The notes below the pieces were generated by a model that saw nothing but the letters and a program-made list of their open reading frames with translations, was not told the origin of the DNA and made no database searches. This document shows positions 34,860-42,436 of a stretch of DNA of 64,000 nucleotides, piece after piece. Where the stretch lies: assembly GCF_029910655.1 (NCBI RefSeq), contig NZ_CP123897.1, forward strand, positions 2,469,547 to 2,533,546. Direction: 5' to 3'. Positions within the stretch are counted from its first letter, which is position 1; every line of letters starts with the position of its first letter. Position numbers and translations under genes: made by a program. The stretch is from Methylomonas sp. UP202. GTDB taxonomy: Bacteria; Pseudomonadota; Gammaproteobacteria; Methylococcales; Methylomonadaceae.

Positions 34860-35165
34860 ATGAACAACACAAAATGGGAAGAACTAAGGCTCGCCATGTA
34901 CGGGCTTAGAAGTATGAGTCCACAGTGGCGAACAAAAGATGTGGAAAACGGGTATCTATCAACTTGGAATGGTGATTGGTACTACCACTTCAAGGATGGT
35001 GGTTACAAGTCAATTGAGTGGTTAGAGATACGAGTTACGTCGCCAGAACAAGATTCAGCAGTTCTAAGAGAGCTCAAATTTATTCATGTTCCGGGGTATA
35101 GAACAGAGTATGGTTTCAAAATTTTCGGCTATGCCAGAGACAGAGAAGTTCTTGAATACATCTAA
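34860..35165 (+). CDS. integron cassette 3: DUF6678-type protein
   Basis: 101 residues from ATG 34860; an in-frame GTG at 34836 is an alternative. Pattern: KWEELRLAMYGLRSMSPQWR, then TKDVENGYLSTWNGDWYYHF and GGYKSIEWLEI. I recognise this as a protein family very common in integron cassettes (DUF6678-like), of unknown function. It is aromatic-rich, soluble and lower in GC than the chromosome. It ends inside the start of the next attC. Confidence 0.65.
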   Translation: MNNTKWEELRLAMYGLRSMSPQWRTKDVENGYLSTWNGDWYYHFKDGGYKSIEWLEIRVTSPEQDSAVLRELKFIHVPGYRTEYGFKIFGYARDREVLEYI

Positions 35166-35234
35166 CCCAACAAGGCGCTTCACCCGACCAAAAACCGCGA
35201 TGCGGTTTTTGGTCGGGTGAGCTTGGCGTTATGC
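35160..35234 (+). repeat. attC site of cassette 3
   Basis: About 75 bases, beginning ATCTAACCCAACAAGGCGC and ending GAGCTTGGCGTTATGC. The centre is a near-perfect long palindrome (arms CACCCGACCAAAAACCG and CGGTTTTTGGTCGGGTG). Confidence 0.85.
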
Positions 35235-35527
35235 GCAATAAGGAAATGGAAGAACTGGCTCCGAATGAATCAATGCTTGAAGGCGCATGGGACTTCGATG
35301 GCTCGTCAATGGAAGCAAATGATGCATGTAAAAGAATAGACTGGCTTATAAACAACAACTTAATTGAGATGTCAGTTAACGGGGATGGCTGGGAAGTTCT
35401 ATATCAAGATCCTAACGACAAACTATATTGGCTTTTAACATATCCTCAGTCACATATTCATGGTGGTGGCCCTCCACGATTAAACGCGATTTCGGAGATT
35501 GAAGCCAAAGGGATGTTTAATGTGTAA
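35231..35527 (+). CDS. integron cassette 4: Imm27-family immunity protein
   Basis: 98 residues. Pattern: ELAPNESMLEGAWDFDGS, then ANDACKRIDWLI, GWEVLYQDPNDKLYWLLTYP and QSHIHGGGPPRL. This matches the immunity protein 27 family, normally found beside polymorphic toxins and frequent as orphan genes in integrons. No toxin partner is encoded here. The first ATG (35231) lies within the attC core GTTATGC; an ATG at 35246 is an alternative. It may protect against toxins from neighbouring cells. Confidence 0.75.
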   Translation: MRNKEMEELAPNESMLEGAWDFDGSSMEANDACKRIDWLINNNLIEMSVNGDGWEVLYQDPNDKLYWLLTYPQSHIHGGGPPRLNAISEIEAKGMFNV

Positions 35528-35532
35528 TTCAC

Positions 35533-35604
35533 GTATAACACAACGCTCAAATTGGACGCCAATTCCGCTGCGCTCCATTGGCACCCTTTAGTTGGGCGTT
35601 AAGT
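35533..35604 (+). repeat. attC site of cassette 4
   Basis: 72 bases, beginning GTATAACACAACGCTCAAAT and ending TTTAGTTGGGCGTTAAGT. The arms TTGGACGCC/GGCACCC and CAACGCTC/GTTGGGCG are complementary in the attC manner, with a short central stem. Confidence 0.85.
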
Positions 35605-35620
35605 TTGTCAAGGATACCAA

Positions 35621-35965
35621 ATGACTCAAAATCAAATGAAATGGTTTGCAAGCGTAGTTCTCGGGTTGTTTCTTTTTCCGGTTGCAGGTGTGTTTTTGAA
35701 TCTCACCACACCATTCTGGGCTTGGCTTATCATTTGGTGGTGTGTTTTCATAATCTTTTTGCATGCGTCTTGGCGCAGAGAAAATAGAGGCCTTTTTTTA
35801 CTTGTAATGTCTGCTGGCCTTGCGGCATTGGGCGTTGCTTACTGCAAAGTAAAAAATCCAGAGTTTCTATGGGGCATCGAATTACTTGCCAATATTATGG
35901 TTTTAGTTGGTGCAGGGGTCGGTGGCAACTTCATGGCAGCAGGATACCTAGAGCGTGAAACCTAA
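35621..35965 (+). CDS. integron cassette 5: small membrane protein
   Basis: 114 residues with four predicted transmembrane segments: about 7-29, 32-49, 60-76 and 88-108, ending AAGYLERET. It has no recognised family. The ribosome-binding site is weak (AAGGATA). It is AT-rich relative to the chromosome. Membrane proteins of this kind are common in integron arrays. Function is unknown. Confidence 0.65.
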   Translation: MTQNQMKWFASVVLGLFLFPVAGVFLNLTTPFWAWLIIWWCVFIIFLHASWRRENRGLFLLVMSAGLAALGVAYCKVKNPEFLWGIELLANIMVLVGAGVGGNFMAAGYLERET

Positions 35966-36064
35966 CAAACGGCTGCACCGGACAAATTTCCGCTGTCACT
36001 TTTCTTGCAAAAATACGCAAAAAAGCCGCCATCAAAAATTTGCTCGGTGAGCCGGGCGTTATGC
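35960..36064 (+). repeat. attC site of cassette 5
   Basis: About 105 bases, beginning ACCTAACAAACGGCTGCACC and ending GGTGAGCCGGGCGTTATGC. The arms CGGCTGCACCGG and GGTGAGCCGG are imperfectly complementary, with an internal region containing GCAAAAATACGCAAAAAAGC. Confidence 0.75.
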
Positions 36065-36067
36065 CTC

Positions 36068-36412
36068 ATGAAATCCGCTCCGTCACAGAGTTCCAGCGCT
36101 AGCTCCGTCACACTGCCTTTTAAGCCCGAGGCAGTAATTCAGGTGCTTGAGTGGCGCGCGCGTCCTGAGCAGTCACCGCACTCCCACGAACAAATTGCGG
36201 AGTGGTGCGATCGTTTCTGGTGTCAGTACATTGATGTTGACGCACCACCAGAAATTGAACGTTTGCTTCCCATCCTTACCGACGTCGAAACCCAGTGGGA
36301 TTTATATCTGGCCAACACCTATCAAATCGAAGAATTGCGCTCCCGCTCATTCGAAGATGAGTGCCTTCCCGTTGAGTGGTTCCAGGAGTGGCTTTCCAAA
36401 GCAAAGGCATAA
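36068..36412 (+). CDS. integron cassette 6: hypothetical protein
   Basis: 114 residues from ATG 36068, four bases after the attC core. The Ser-rich start is followed by VIQVLEWRARPEQSPHSHEQ, IAEWCDRFWCQY and ETQWDLYLANTYQIEEL, then VEWFQEWLSK. It is soluble and Trp/Glu-rich, a composition common among integron-encoded proteins. The family is not recognised. No complete attC follows. The bases after the stop run straight into a group II intron-like relic. Confidence 0.55.
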   Translation: MKSAPSQSSSASSVTLPFKPEAVIQVLEWRARPEQSPHSHEQIAEWCDRFWCQYIDVDAPPEIERLLPILTDVETQWDLYLANTYQIEELRSRSFEDECLPVEWFQEWLSKAKA

Positions 36413-36490
36413 TCGGGTAAGGGCGAGTATCTCTCCCGCTCTCCCCACACCACCTAGCATGCGGGTCCGCTACTCAAGCGGTTGAAACAG
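36413..36490 (-). mobile_element. possible group II intron relic at the end of the cassette array
   Basis: Read on the minus strand this contains CCCGCATGCTAGGTGGTGTG, then GGGAGAGCGGGAG and CGCCCTTACCCGATT. This resembles the conserved stretch with GGTGGTGTGGG and CCCTACCCGATT that accompanies bacterial group II intron maturase genes. No maturase frame is present. Some group IIC introns target attC sites, which would explain its place directly after the last cassette. The rest of 36491-37017 holds no supported gene. Confidence 0.4.
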
Positions 36491-37017
36491 GGTAATGAAA
36501 ACGTACCCACTGGTCTTTGATCGACACCAACCCCTGCGCTGTAGATTGATAGTTTATCAACCTATCGGGGTGTCCATTTTTATTAGACCACTACATAGAG
36601 ACAAGAAACTTCTATCACATTCCCCCGTTGGTTCTCGGCACCTTCAACTCATTCCTTACGCTCGGCTCATTCCGGTTCATCGGAATTTAATCCTTCGTTC
36701 AGCTTCAATTTAACTCGCTTGTTGTAGGGTTTTATAGGTTTCGGGCAACTCGGTTGGGGAAACAGCCATGCGAGCGTCGTCTGGCAAGAAGCATTTTTCG
36801 CCGGATTTGAGTTCGCTAACGATACCGGTGTACCGCGCAGAGTTTCGAGTTCGATTAGGAAGATATGCGCATCGCCGACGTCAGCGATACCGTAACCGAG
36901 CCGGTTAATCGGGTGGAGAGCGGACCGAAAGTCGCTGTCTAGGTCCGGTTTTAAAGATCAAGAGACTCGTTTAAGAGTCCATCATTTGTCACTTAGGCTT
37001 CGCGGCCGGAGGTCACC

Positions 37018-39432
37018 ATGGATATTCGTTACGTTAGTTTAAATGTGTTGCTGATGCTGGTCGGCTGTATGCTGGCCGGGCGCGTGAGCGCATTGGACAT
37101 TTCGTCGGCCGCGTTAAGCTTGAGCGCCGGGCAATCGAGCGTGGTTTCGATTGACGAGCGGCGCGGCAAAGTGACGGTTAAATCGAGCAATGCTTCGATT
37201 GCCAGCGCCAAATATGGCGATGAGCGCGTCAACATTAAAGCGCGCAAGGCGGGCAACGCGACGATTACCGTCAAGGACGGCAACGGCGCGCAATCGATAG
37301 CCGTCACGGTATCCGCCGCGCCGGTATTGACCATATCGCCCAGCGAGCTGGAAATTGGAGTCGGCGACACCGCGACGATCAACGTCGCCAATCCGAACGG
37401 GAAGGTGAGCGTCAAGTCGTCCAAGGCCGCTGTCGCCAGCGCGGTTTACGGCAACGCTGTCGTCACGGTCAAAGGCTTGAAGACCGGCGACACTACGGTA
37501 ACCGTCAAGGATGCCAAATCCAATAAAAAGGCCAAGATTAAGGTGGTGTCGCGCTCTAGCAGTTCGTTAAGCGTCAGTCCCGGCAATATATCGCTGAATG
37601 TCGGTGCCACCGCCAATATCACGGTAGGCAATGCCAGTGGTAACGTCAGTGCTGTAACCGGGGATGCTTCGGTCGCCGGCGTTAGTTACAGCAACGGTAT
37701 CGCGGTGGTGACCGGGGTGAAGGCCGGCGCCACCACGATCACGATTCGGGATAGCAAGACAGAGAAATCGGTCGCGGTGACCGTATTGAATGCCACGGTC
37801 TCGGGCGAATATTCGCTGATGGCCTGGAACGATTTGGGCATGCACTGCATGGACGGCACCGACTTCTCGGTGTTTTCCATCCTGCCGCCTTACAATACGC
37901 TCCATGCGCAACTCAAGAATAAAAGCGGTAAGTTGGTGAGCACCAATGTCACGCTGACCTACCAAGCGGTTGCCGATACCAGCGGTTCTATCAATACCAG
38001 CAGTGCCGACAAAACCAACTTTTGGTCATGGGTGGACGACTTGTTCGGCCTAAGTCCGGCGGAGAATGTGGGTGTGAACCTGGACGGCCTGGCTAGCGGT
38101 ACGCCGATGGCGGGTAATAAAACGCCTTCGTTGACGCCGGCGCCGATGACCTACAACGCCGCCTACGCTTGGTTCGAGGCCGAAGGTATTCCGGTGACGC
38201 CGTTCGACGATGCCGGAAATAAAAACTTTTATCCAACCGTCAAGGTGGTTGCCAAGGATACCGCAAGCGGCACGATTCTGGCCACGACGACGACGACGTT
38301 GCCGGTCAGCGACGAAATGACTTGCAAGGGATGCCATGCATCCACCGATGCCAACGATCCGGCGCGTAGTAATGCCAAACCGGCCGGCGGCTGGGTTTTC
38401 GACAACGACGCCGAGAAAGACTGGAAACGCAATATCCTGAAGTTACACGACGATCGGCATAAAGCCGGCGCGGCGTTTCAAGCCGCCGCCGCCAGTGTCG
38501 GTTACTCCGCTAACGGCTTGTTGCCTCAAGTGGACGATAATCACAAACCGGTGTTGTGCGTCGCTTGTCATGCCAGCAACGCCTATTTCGACAAGGAAAA
38601 CAAAGTCAGCGTGATGGGCGGAATTGCAGGTATCGCGCCGTTTACCCAAGCCCTGCATCTCAAGCATGCCGGCGATTCGGTACTCGATCCTATCAGTCAA
38701 ACGCCGCTGAACAGCATCGCGAACCGCGAATCTTGCTATCAATGCCACCCCGGTTCGAAAACCCAATGTCTGCGCGGCGCGATGGGTAAAGCCGTCGACA
38801 GCAGCGGCAATTCGCTGATGAGCTGCCAAAGTTGCCATGGCGATTTGAAAGCGGTGGGTAGCAGCGCTCGACAAGGTTGGTTCGAGGAGCCTACCTGCGA
38901 GTCTTGCCATAACAGTGCCGCGACAGGTAGACGGGCCACGACCGGCGTTGACGCCAACGGCAAGGTCATCGTGCCGGCCGACCACACGTTTGCGACGAAT
39001 GCCAATACGCCGGTGCCGGGTCTGAATCTGTATCGGTTCAGCAAGGGCCACGGCGGCTTGCAGTGTGAGGCCTGCCACGGTGCCACGCATGCCGAGTACC
39101 CGTCCAGTCACGCCGACGAAAATCTGCAAAGCATCGCCTTGCAAGGCCATGCCGGTCCGATTGCCGAGTGCAGCGCATGTCATACCACGGTGCCGAATAC
39201 GGTGAACGGCGGTCCGCACGGTATGCACACCACCGGCAATGCTTGGGTCAATCAGCACGAAGATGCCGGCAAAAGCGGTTGCAGCTATTGTCACGGCACG
39301 ACCAGCGCCGGGACGCCGCTGAGCGAAGTCAAGGTGGCGAAAACCATTAACGCGGGCGAGTTCGGCACTAAAAGTTGGCCGGCCGGGTATCGGGTTAGTT
39401 GCTACAGCTGTCACAACGGTCCTAATCCCTAG
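37018..39432 (+). CDS. exported multihaem cytochrome c (nine CXXCH) with three Ig-like repeats
   Basis: 804 residues. The signal peptide ends near VSA (about residue 25). Three bacterial Ig-like (BIG2-type) repeats span about 27-100, 105-178 and 183-260. Then comes a segment with LMAWNDLGMHCMDGTDFS. The haem region (about 440-800) has nine CXXCH motifs: CKGCH, CVACH, CYQCH, CQSCH, CESCH, CEACH, CSACH, CSYCH and CYSCH. It is probably periplasmic or surface-exposed and moves electrons. The Ig repeats suggest extension from the cell surface. No porin or other cytochrome gene adjoins it. Confidence 0.85.
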   Translation: MDIRYVSLNVLLMLVGCMLAGRVSALDISSAALSLSAGQSSVVSIDERRGKVTVKSSNASIASAKYGDERVNIKARKAGNATITVKDGNGAQSIAVTVSAAPVLTISPSELEIGVGDTATINVANPNGKVSVKSSKAAVASAVYGNAVVTVKGLKTGDTTVTVKDAKSNKKAKIKVVSRSSSSLSVSPGNISLNVGATANITVGNASGNVSAVTGDASVAGVSYSNGIAVVTGVKAGATTITIRDSKTEKSVAVTVLNATVSGEYSLMAWNDLGMHCMDGTDFSVFSILPPYNTLHAQLKNKSGKLVSTNVTLTYQAVADTSGSINTSSADKTNFWSWVDDLFGLSPAENVGVNLDGLASGTPMAGNKTPSLTPAPMTYNAAYAWFEAEGIPVTPFDDAGNKNFYPTVKVVAKDTASGTILATTTTTLPVSDEMTCKGCHASTDANDPARSNAKPAGGWVFDNDAEKDWKRNILKLHDDRHKAGAAFQAAAASVGYSANGLLPQVDDNHKPVLCVACHASNAYFDKENKVSVMGGIAGIAPFTQALHLKHAGDSVLDPISQTPLNSIANRESCYQCHPGSKTQCLRGAMGKAVDSSGNSLMSCQSCHGDLKAVGSSARQGWFEEPTCESCHNSAATGRRATTGVDANGKVIVPADHTFATNANTPVPGLNLYRFSKGHGGLQCEACHGATHAEYPSSHADENLQSIALQGHAGPIAECSACHTTVPNTVNGGPHGMHTTGNAWVNQHEDAGKSGCSYCHGTTSAGTPLSEVKVAKTINAGEFGTKSWPAGYRVSCYSCHNGPNP

Positions 39433-39486
39433 GGCGCTGCTGGCGTCGCGGAGCCGGCCGACTTGGTCGGCTCCCGATACTATCGG

Positions 39487-40029
39487 CTACCGTATCCGGT
39501 AGCACCAATGCCAAGGTTCGTAGATATATCCGTAGCGATTGCCGCGCGGGAACGACAGCGTGAAGCCGAATCGGCCCGCGTGCTCGGACAGCCAGGCGAA
39601 GGCGGCGGTGTTTTCGAAATCTTCGTCCAGGCCGGGGCAGCCGGGCGTGCCAACGTCTACCGCGCAGCCGCTATGGTGCTCGCTGTAACCGGGTGGGGCC
39701 AATATTTTAAGAACGACTTCCAGCGTCCGACTTTGCGCTAACTGGCGGCGGATCAGTTGCGCTTGAAAATCCAGCCCTCGAAAGCCGGATAGCAATCTTA
39801 GTTCCACGCCATCATCGGTCGCGGCCGTTTGCAGGATCGTCCAGGCCGCGGCGGCCTCCGGGCCTAATTGAAACGGCTTGGCGGCGCCAGGCGACATCAC
39901 ATCCACCAAGCGCTCCGGTTCTCGCCACAACTGCAGCCCGCGCGTGTCGGGCAAGTCAGCGGGAATGCCCAGCTCTAGAAAAATCGCCCTAACACGGCTG
40001 ATGTAGGAGTCGGTCGAGTCGTCTTCCAT
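39487..40029 (-). CDS. VanY-type D-alanyl-D-alanine carboxypeptidase (LAS peptidase)
   Basis: 180 residues. LAS metallopeptidase signature: SGFRGLDFQAQLIRRQL; the zinc motif S-x-H-x-x-G-x-A-x-D at residues 116-125 (ligands His118 and Asp125); and EPWHW with Glu171 and His174 at the C-terminus. It has no signal peptide, unlike many periplasmic members, so export is uncertain. It probably trims peptidoglycan stem peptides. It is convergent with the cytochrome gene, 54 bases away. Confidence 0.8.
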   Translation of the reverse strand: MEDDSTDSYISRVRAIFLELGIPADLPDTRGLQLWREPERLVDVMSPGAAKPFQLGPEAAAAWTILQTAATDDGVELRLLSGFRGLDFQAQLIRRQLAQSRTLEVVLKILAPPGYSEHHSGCAVDVGTPGCPGLDEDFENTAAFAWLSEHAGRFGFTLSFPRGNRYGYIYEPWHWCYRIR

Positions 40030-40289
40030 GTTCGATAGTTGCCGGGATTTAGCCTAAATGTTGAGTCGTTGTAGTGCTTGGGCTGGGGTGCGGCCTTGAT
40101 GGCTAGTCGAGGTAACCGTAGCCGATAATTCCTCGAACGGATACCCCCCAAAATCCCCCCTCCGATTTGCGATCGAGCTTGCCCAACCCGAACAGCAATG
40201 GGCCGAAAATACTCATCGGACTGCCATGTTTATTGGTATGGTAGCGTGCGCTACCGACGCATGTCTGGCCGGTAGCTGTGCCGTTAAAA

Positions 40290-40715
40290 TCAAACCTCCG
40301 CGCCGTTCAACCAGGTGTCGTGCTTGTTGCATACGCTGAGTGCGTAGAGCGCGCCGCTGTAGCCTTCCAGCGGAAAGGTCGAAACCGGTACTGTGTCCTT
40401 GGCCGGGTCCAGCATGTGTTCAGCGAGGAATTTAAAATTTTTATCGAGCAGTATGTGTTTGACGATGTAGTGCTCGTAACCCTTCATTTCGTGCGGCGTG
40501 GTGACTTTAACCAGCGTTTTGCCGCCTTCCTTGCTGATTTCGATGACGGGCAGGTGGGTAGCGGCTTTGCCGGCCCAACGACCTTGCGACTCTTGGGTGT
40601 AGAACAGCTCGCCCTGCGGCGTGGGTAGTTTGGTTTCGGCGTGACCTAGCGCGGGGACGGCGAGGCCGGCGACCGAAGCGGCGGTACTCAGTTTTAGAAA
40701 ATCGCGACGTTCCAT
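40290..40715 (-). CDS. Tat-exported superoxide reductase (neelaredoxin/desulfoferrodoxin-type)
   Basis: 141 residues. The Tat signal MERRDFLKL is followed by a hydrophobic stretch and likely cleavage after GHA (residue 26). The mature domain has the ligand set of a superoxide reductase Fe(His)4Cys centre: THLP with His54, PHEM with His75, EHYI with His82, then Cys129-Asn-Lys-His132. There is no N-terminal rubredoxin-like domain, so it is class II-like. It would reduce superoxide in the periplasm. It lies downstream of hypD on the same strand, about 90 bases away. Confidence 0.8.
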   Translation of the reverse strand: MERRDFLKLSTAASVAGLAVPALGHAETKLPTPQGELFYTQESQGRWAGKAATHLPVIEISKEGGKTLVKVTTPHEMKGYEHYIVKHILLDKNFKFLAEHMLDPAKDTVPVSTFPLEGYSGALYALSVCNKHDTWLNGAEV

Positions 40716-40808
40716 AGTGGGCTTCCTGTGTGAGTGGCTGAGTGAAATGTCGGTGAGAACCGACGGAGATACAACGATAATCGATAAAGTCGAAGCGGTA
40801 AAACGGAT

Positions 40809-41933
40809 TTAGCCAGCCTCCACCGATGCGCCGCGCAAGCGACCGTACGACCAGTAGGCCGCGCATGCGCCTTCCGACGACACCATGCACGACCCCATCG
40901 GGTTCTCGGGCGTGCAGACGGTGCCGAGCAGTTTACAATCTTGCGGTTTTTTGGCGCCGCGCAGGATCGCCGGGCATTCGCAGCCCTTGACGTCGCTGGC
41001 GCGAATTTCCGGTATCGGGTAGCGCCGCTCGGCGTCGAATTCGCCGAATTCGGCGCGGATTTGCAAGGCGCTGTCGGAGATCAAGCCCAGACCGCGCCAT
41101 TCGAAGGTCGAGCGCGGCTCGAACACTTCGGCGCTCAAGGTTTGCGCCTTGAGGTTCCCGTCGCGGCTGACGGCTCGGCTATATTCGTTTTCGACGGCGT
41201 GCCGGCCGGCGTTGAGTTGGCGGACCAGCATCAGCGCCGATTGCATCACGTCCAGTGGCTCGAAGCCGGCGATCACAATCGGTTTATCGTATTGCTCGGC
41301 AAAGACCTCGTAAGGCCGGCTACCGATCACGCTACTGACGTGCGAAGGGCCGAGAAAGGCATCGATCGCCACCGGCTGCGGCGCGTCCAAAATCGCCCGC
41401 ATCGCCGCCGGCGTCAGCACGTGGTTACAGAACACCGAGAAATTGGCTAGGCCCTCGGCCCGCGCTTGTTGGATCGCGACCGCGGTTGGCGGCGTGGTGG
41501 TCTCGAAGCCGATCGCAAAAAACACCACTGGCCGGCGCGGATTCTCCCGAGCGATTCGCAACGCATCTTGCGTCGAATACACCATCCGGATATCGCCGCC
41601 GGCGGCTTTGGCTTTCAGCAGGCTGTTACGGCCGCTGGCCGGCACGCGCATTAAGTCTGCGTAGGTGCAAAGGATGACATCGTGTTGTTCGACCAACTGA
41701 ATGGCGTTATCGATACGGCCGGTTGGCAGTACGCAAACCGGGCAACCCGGACCGTGCACGAACTCGACGTTGGCTGGCATCAAATCTTGAACGCCGTAAC
41801 GAAAAATGGCGTGGGTATGGCCCCCGCAAAATTCCATCAATCGGTAATGCCGCCCTGGATCGACGGTTGCGGCAATCGCACCGGCCAATTGCTTGGCCAA
41901 GTCTTGTTGGCGGAATTCGTCGATGTATTTCAT
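40809..41933 (-). CDS. hypD: hydrogenase maturation protein HypD
   Basis: 374 residues, the full family length. Signatures: MEFCGGHTHAIFRYG, HGPGCPVCVLPTGRID, VVFFAIGFETTTPPTA, NHVLTPAAM and the C-terminal cysteine cluster (GCECPAILRG, CKLLGTVCTPENPMGSCMVS). With HypC it forms the scaffold on which the Fe(CN)2CO unit of [NiFe]-hydrogenase is built, using a [4Fe-4S] cluster. The start overlaps the end of hypC (ATGA). hypE, hypA, hypB and hydrogenase genes are not in the window. Confidence 0.95.
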   Translation of the reverse strand: MKYIDEFRQQDLAKQLAGAIAATVDPGRHYRLMEFCGGHTHAIFRYGVQDLMPANVEFVHGPGCPVCVLPTGRIDNAIQLVEQHDVILCTYADLMRVPASGRNSLLKAKAAGGDIRMVYSTQDALRIARENPRRPVVFFAIGFETTTPPTAVAIQQARAEGLANFSVFCNHVLTPAAMRAILDAPQPVAIDAFLGPSHVSSVIGSRPYEVFAEQYDKPIVIAGFEPLDVMQSALMLVRQLNAGRHAVENEYSRAVSRDGNLKAQTLSAEVFEPRSTFEWRGLGLISDSALQIRAEFGEFDAERRYPIPEIRASDVKGCECPAILRGAKKPQDCKLLGTVCTPENPMGSCMVSSEGACAAYWSYGRLRGASVEAG

Positions 41934-42157
41934 GACGCGGTCAGACCAGCCTCGGCAAATAATGCCAACGTTTTCAGAGCCTCCGCTTCGTCTATCTTAT
42001 TAAGCGCATAGCCGACATGTACCAATACGTAATCGCCGACTACAACGTCGTCTACCAAGGCCAGCGACACTTCCACTTTGACGCCGTCCACGGATGCCGT
42101 TGCCATCTGTTGATCGGATTGGATTTCTATGATCTGGGCGGGTAGAGCTAGGCACAT
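41930..42157 (-). CDS. hypC: hydrogenase maturation chaperone HypC
   Basis: 75 residues beginning MCLALPAQI; Cys2 is the essential iron-carrying residue. It has the DYVLVHVGYALNKIDEAEA motif of HypC/HupF proteins. It transfers the iron ligand complex between HypD and the hydrogenase large-subunit precursor. It overlaps hypD by four bases, so the two are translationally coupled. Confidence 0.95.
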   Translation of the reverse strand: MCLALPAQIIEIQSDQQMATASVDGVKVEVSLALVDDVVVGDYVLVHVGYALNKIDEAEALKTLALFAEAGLTAS

Positions 42158-42436
42158 GGTGAGTTTGAACGACAGGCTAGTTAAAAAAAATATAGCCGGC
42201 TAGAGCGGCTATTTGCAACGGGTATTTTGCCGACAATCGCCGGATTTAGCGAGTAATGCGATATAAGAATTCATTGAGTTTTCGGCCGCAAGGGTTTGTG
42301 TTGGCGCGAGCTACTGGCAAAAAGTTCCGTGCTTTCATCTGATTTTAATCTTGAAAGTGAATTAATACCTTGATATTGCGACTCATATCACACTATGATC
42401 GGTCAACAACAATAATTCACCAAATCCGGATCCACT

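Noticed and set aside
36720-37017. cyclic-di-GMP (GEMM) riboswitch before the multihaem cytochrome
   Set aside because: Such switches precede cytochromes in some bacteria, but the conserved core and loop sequences are not present here.
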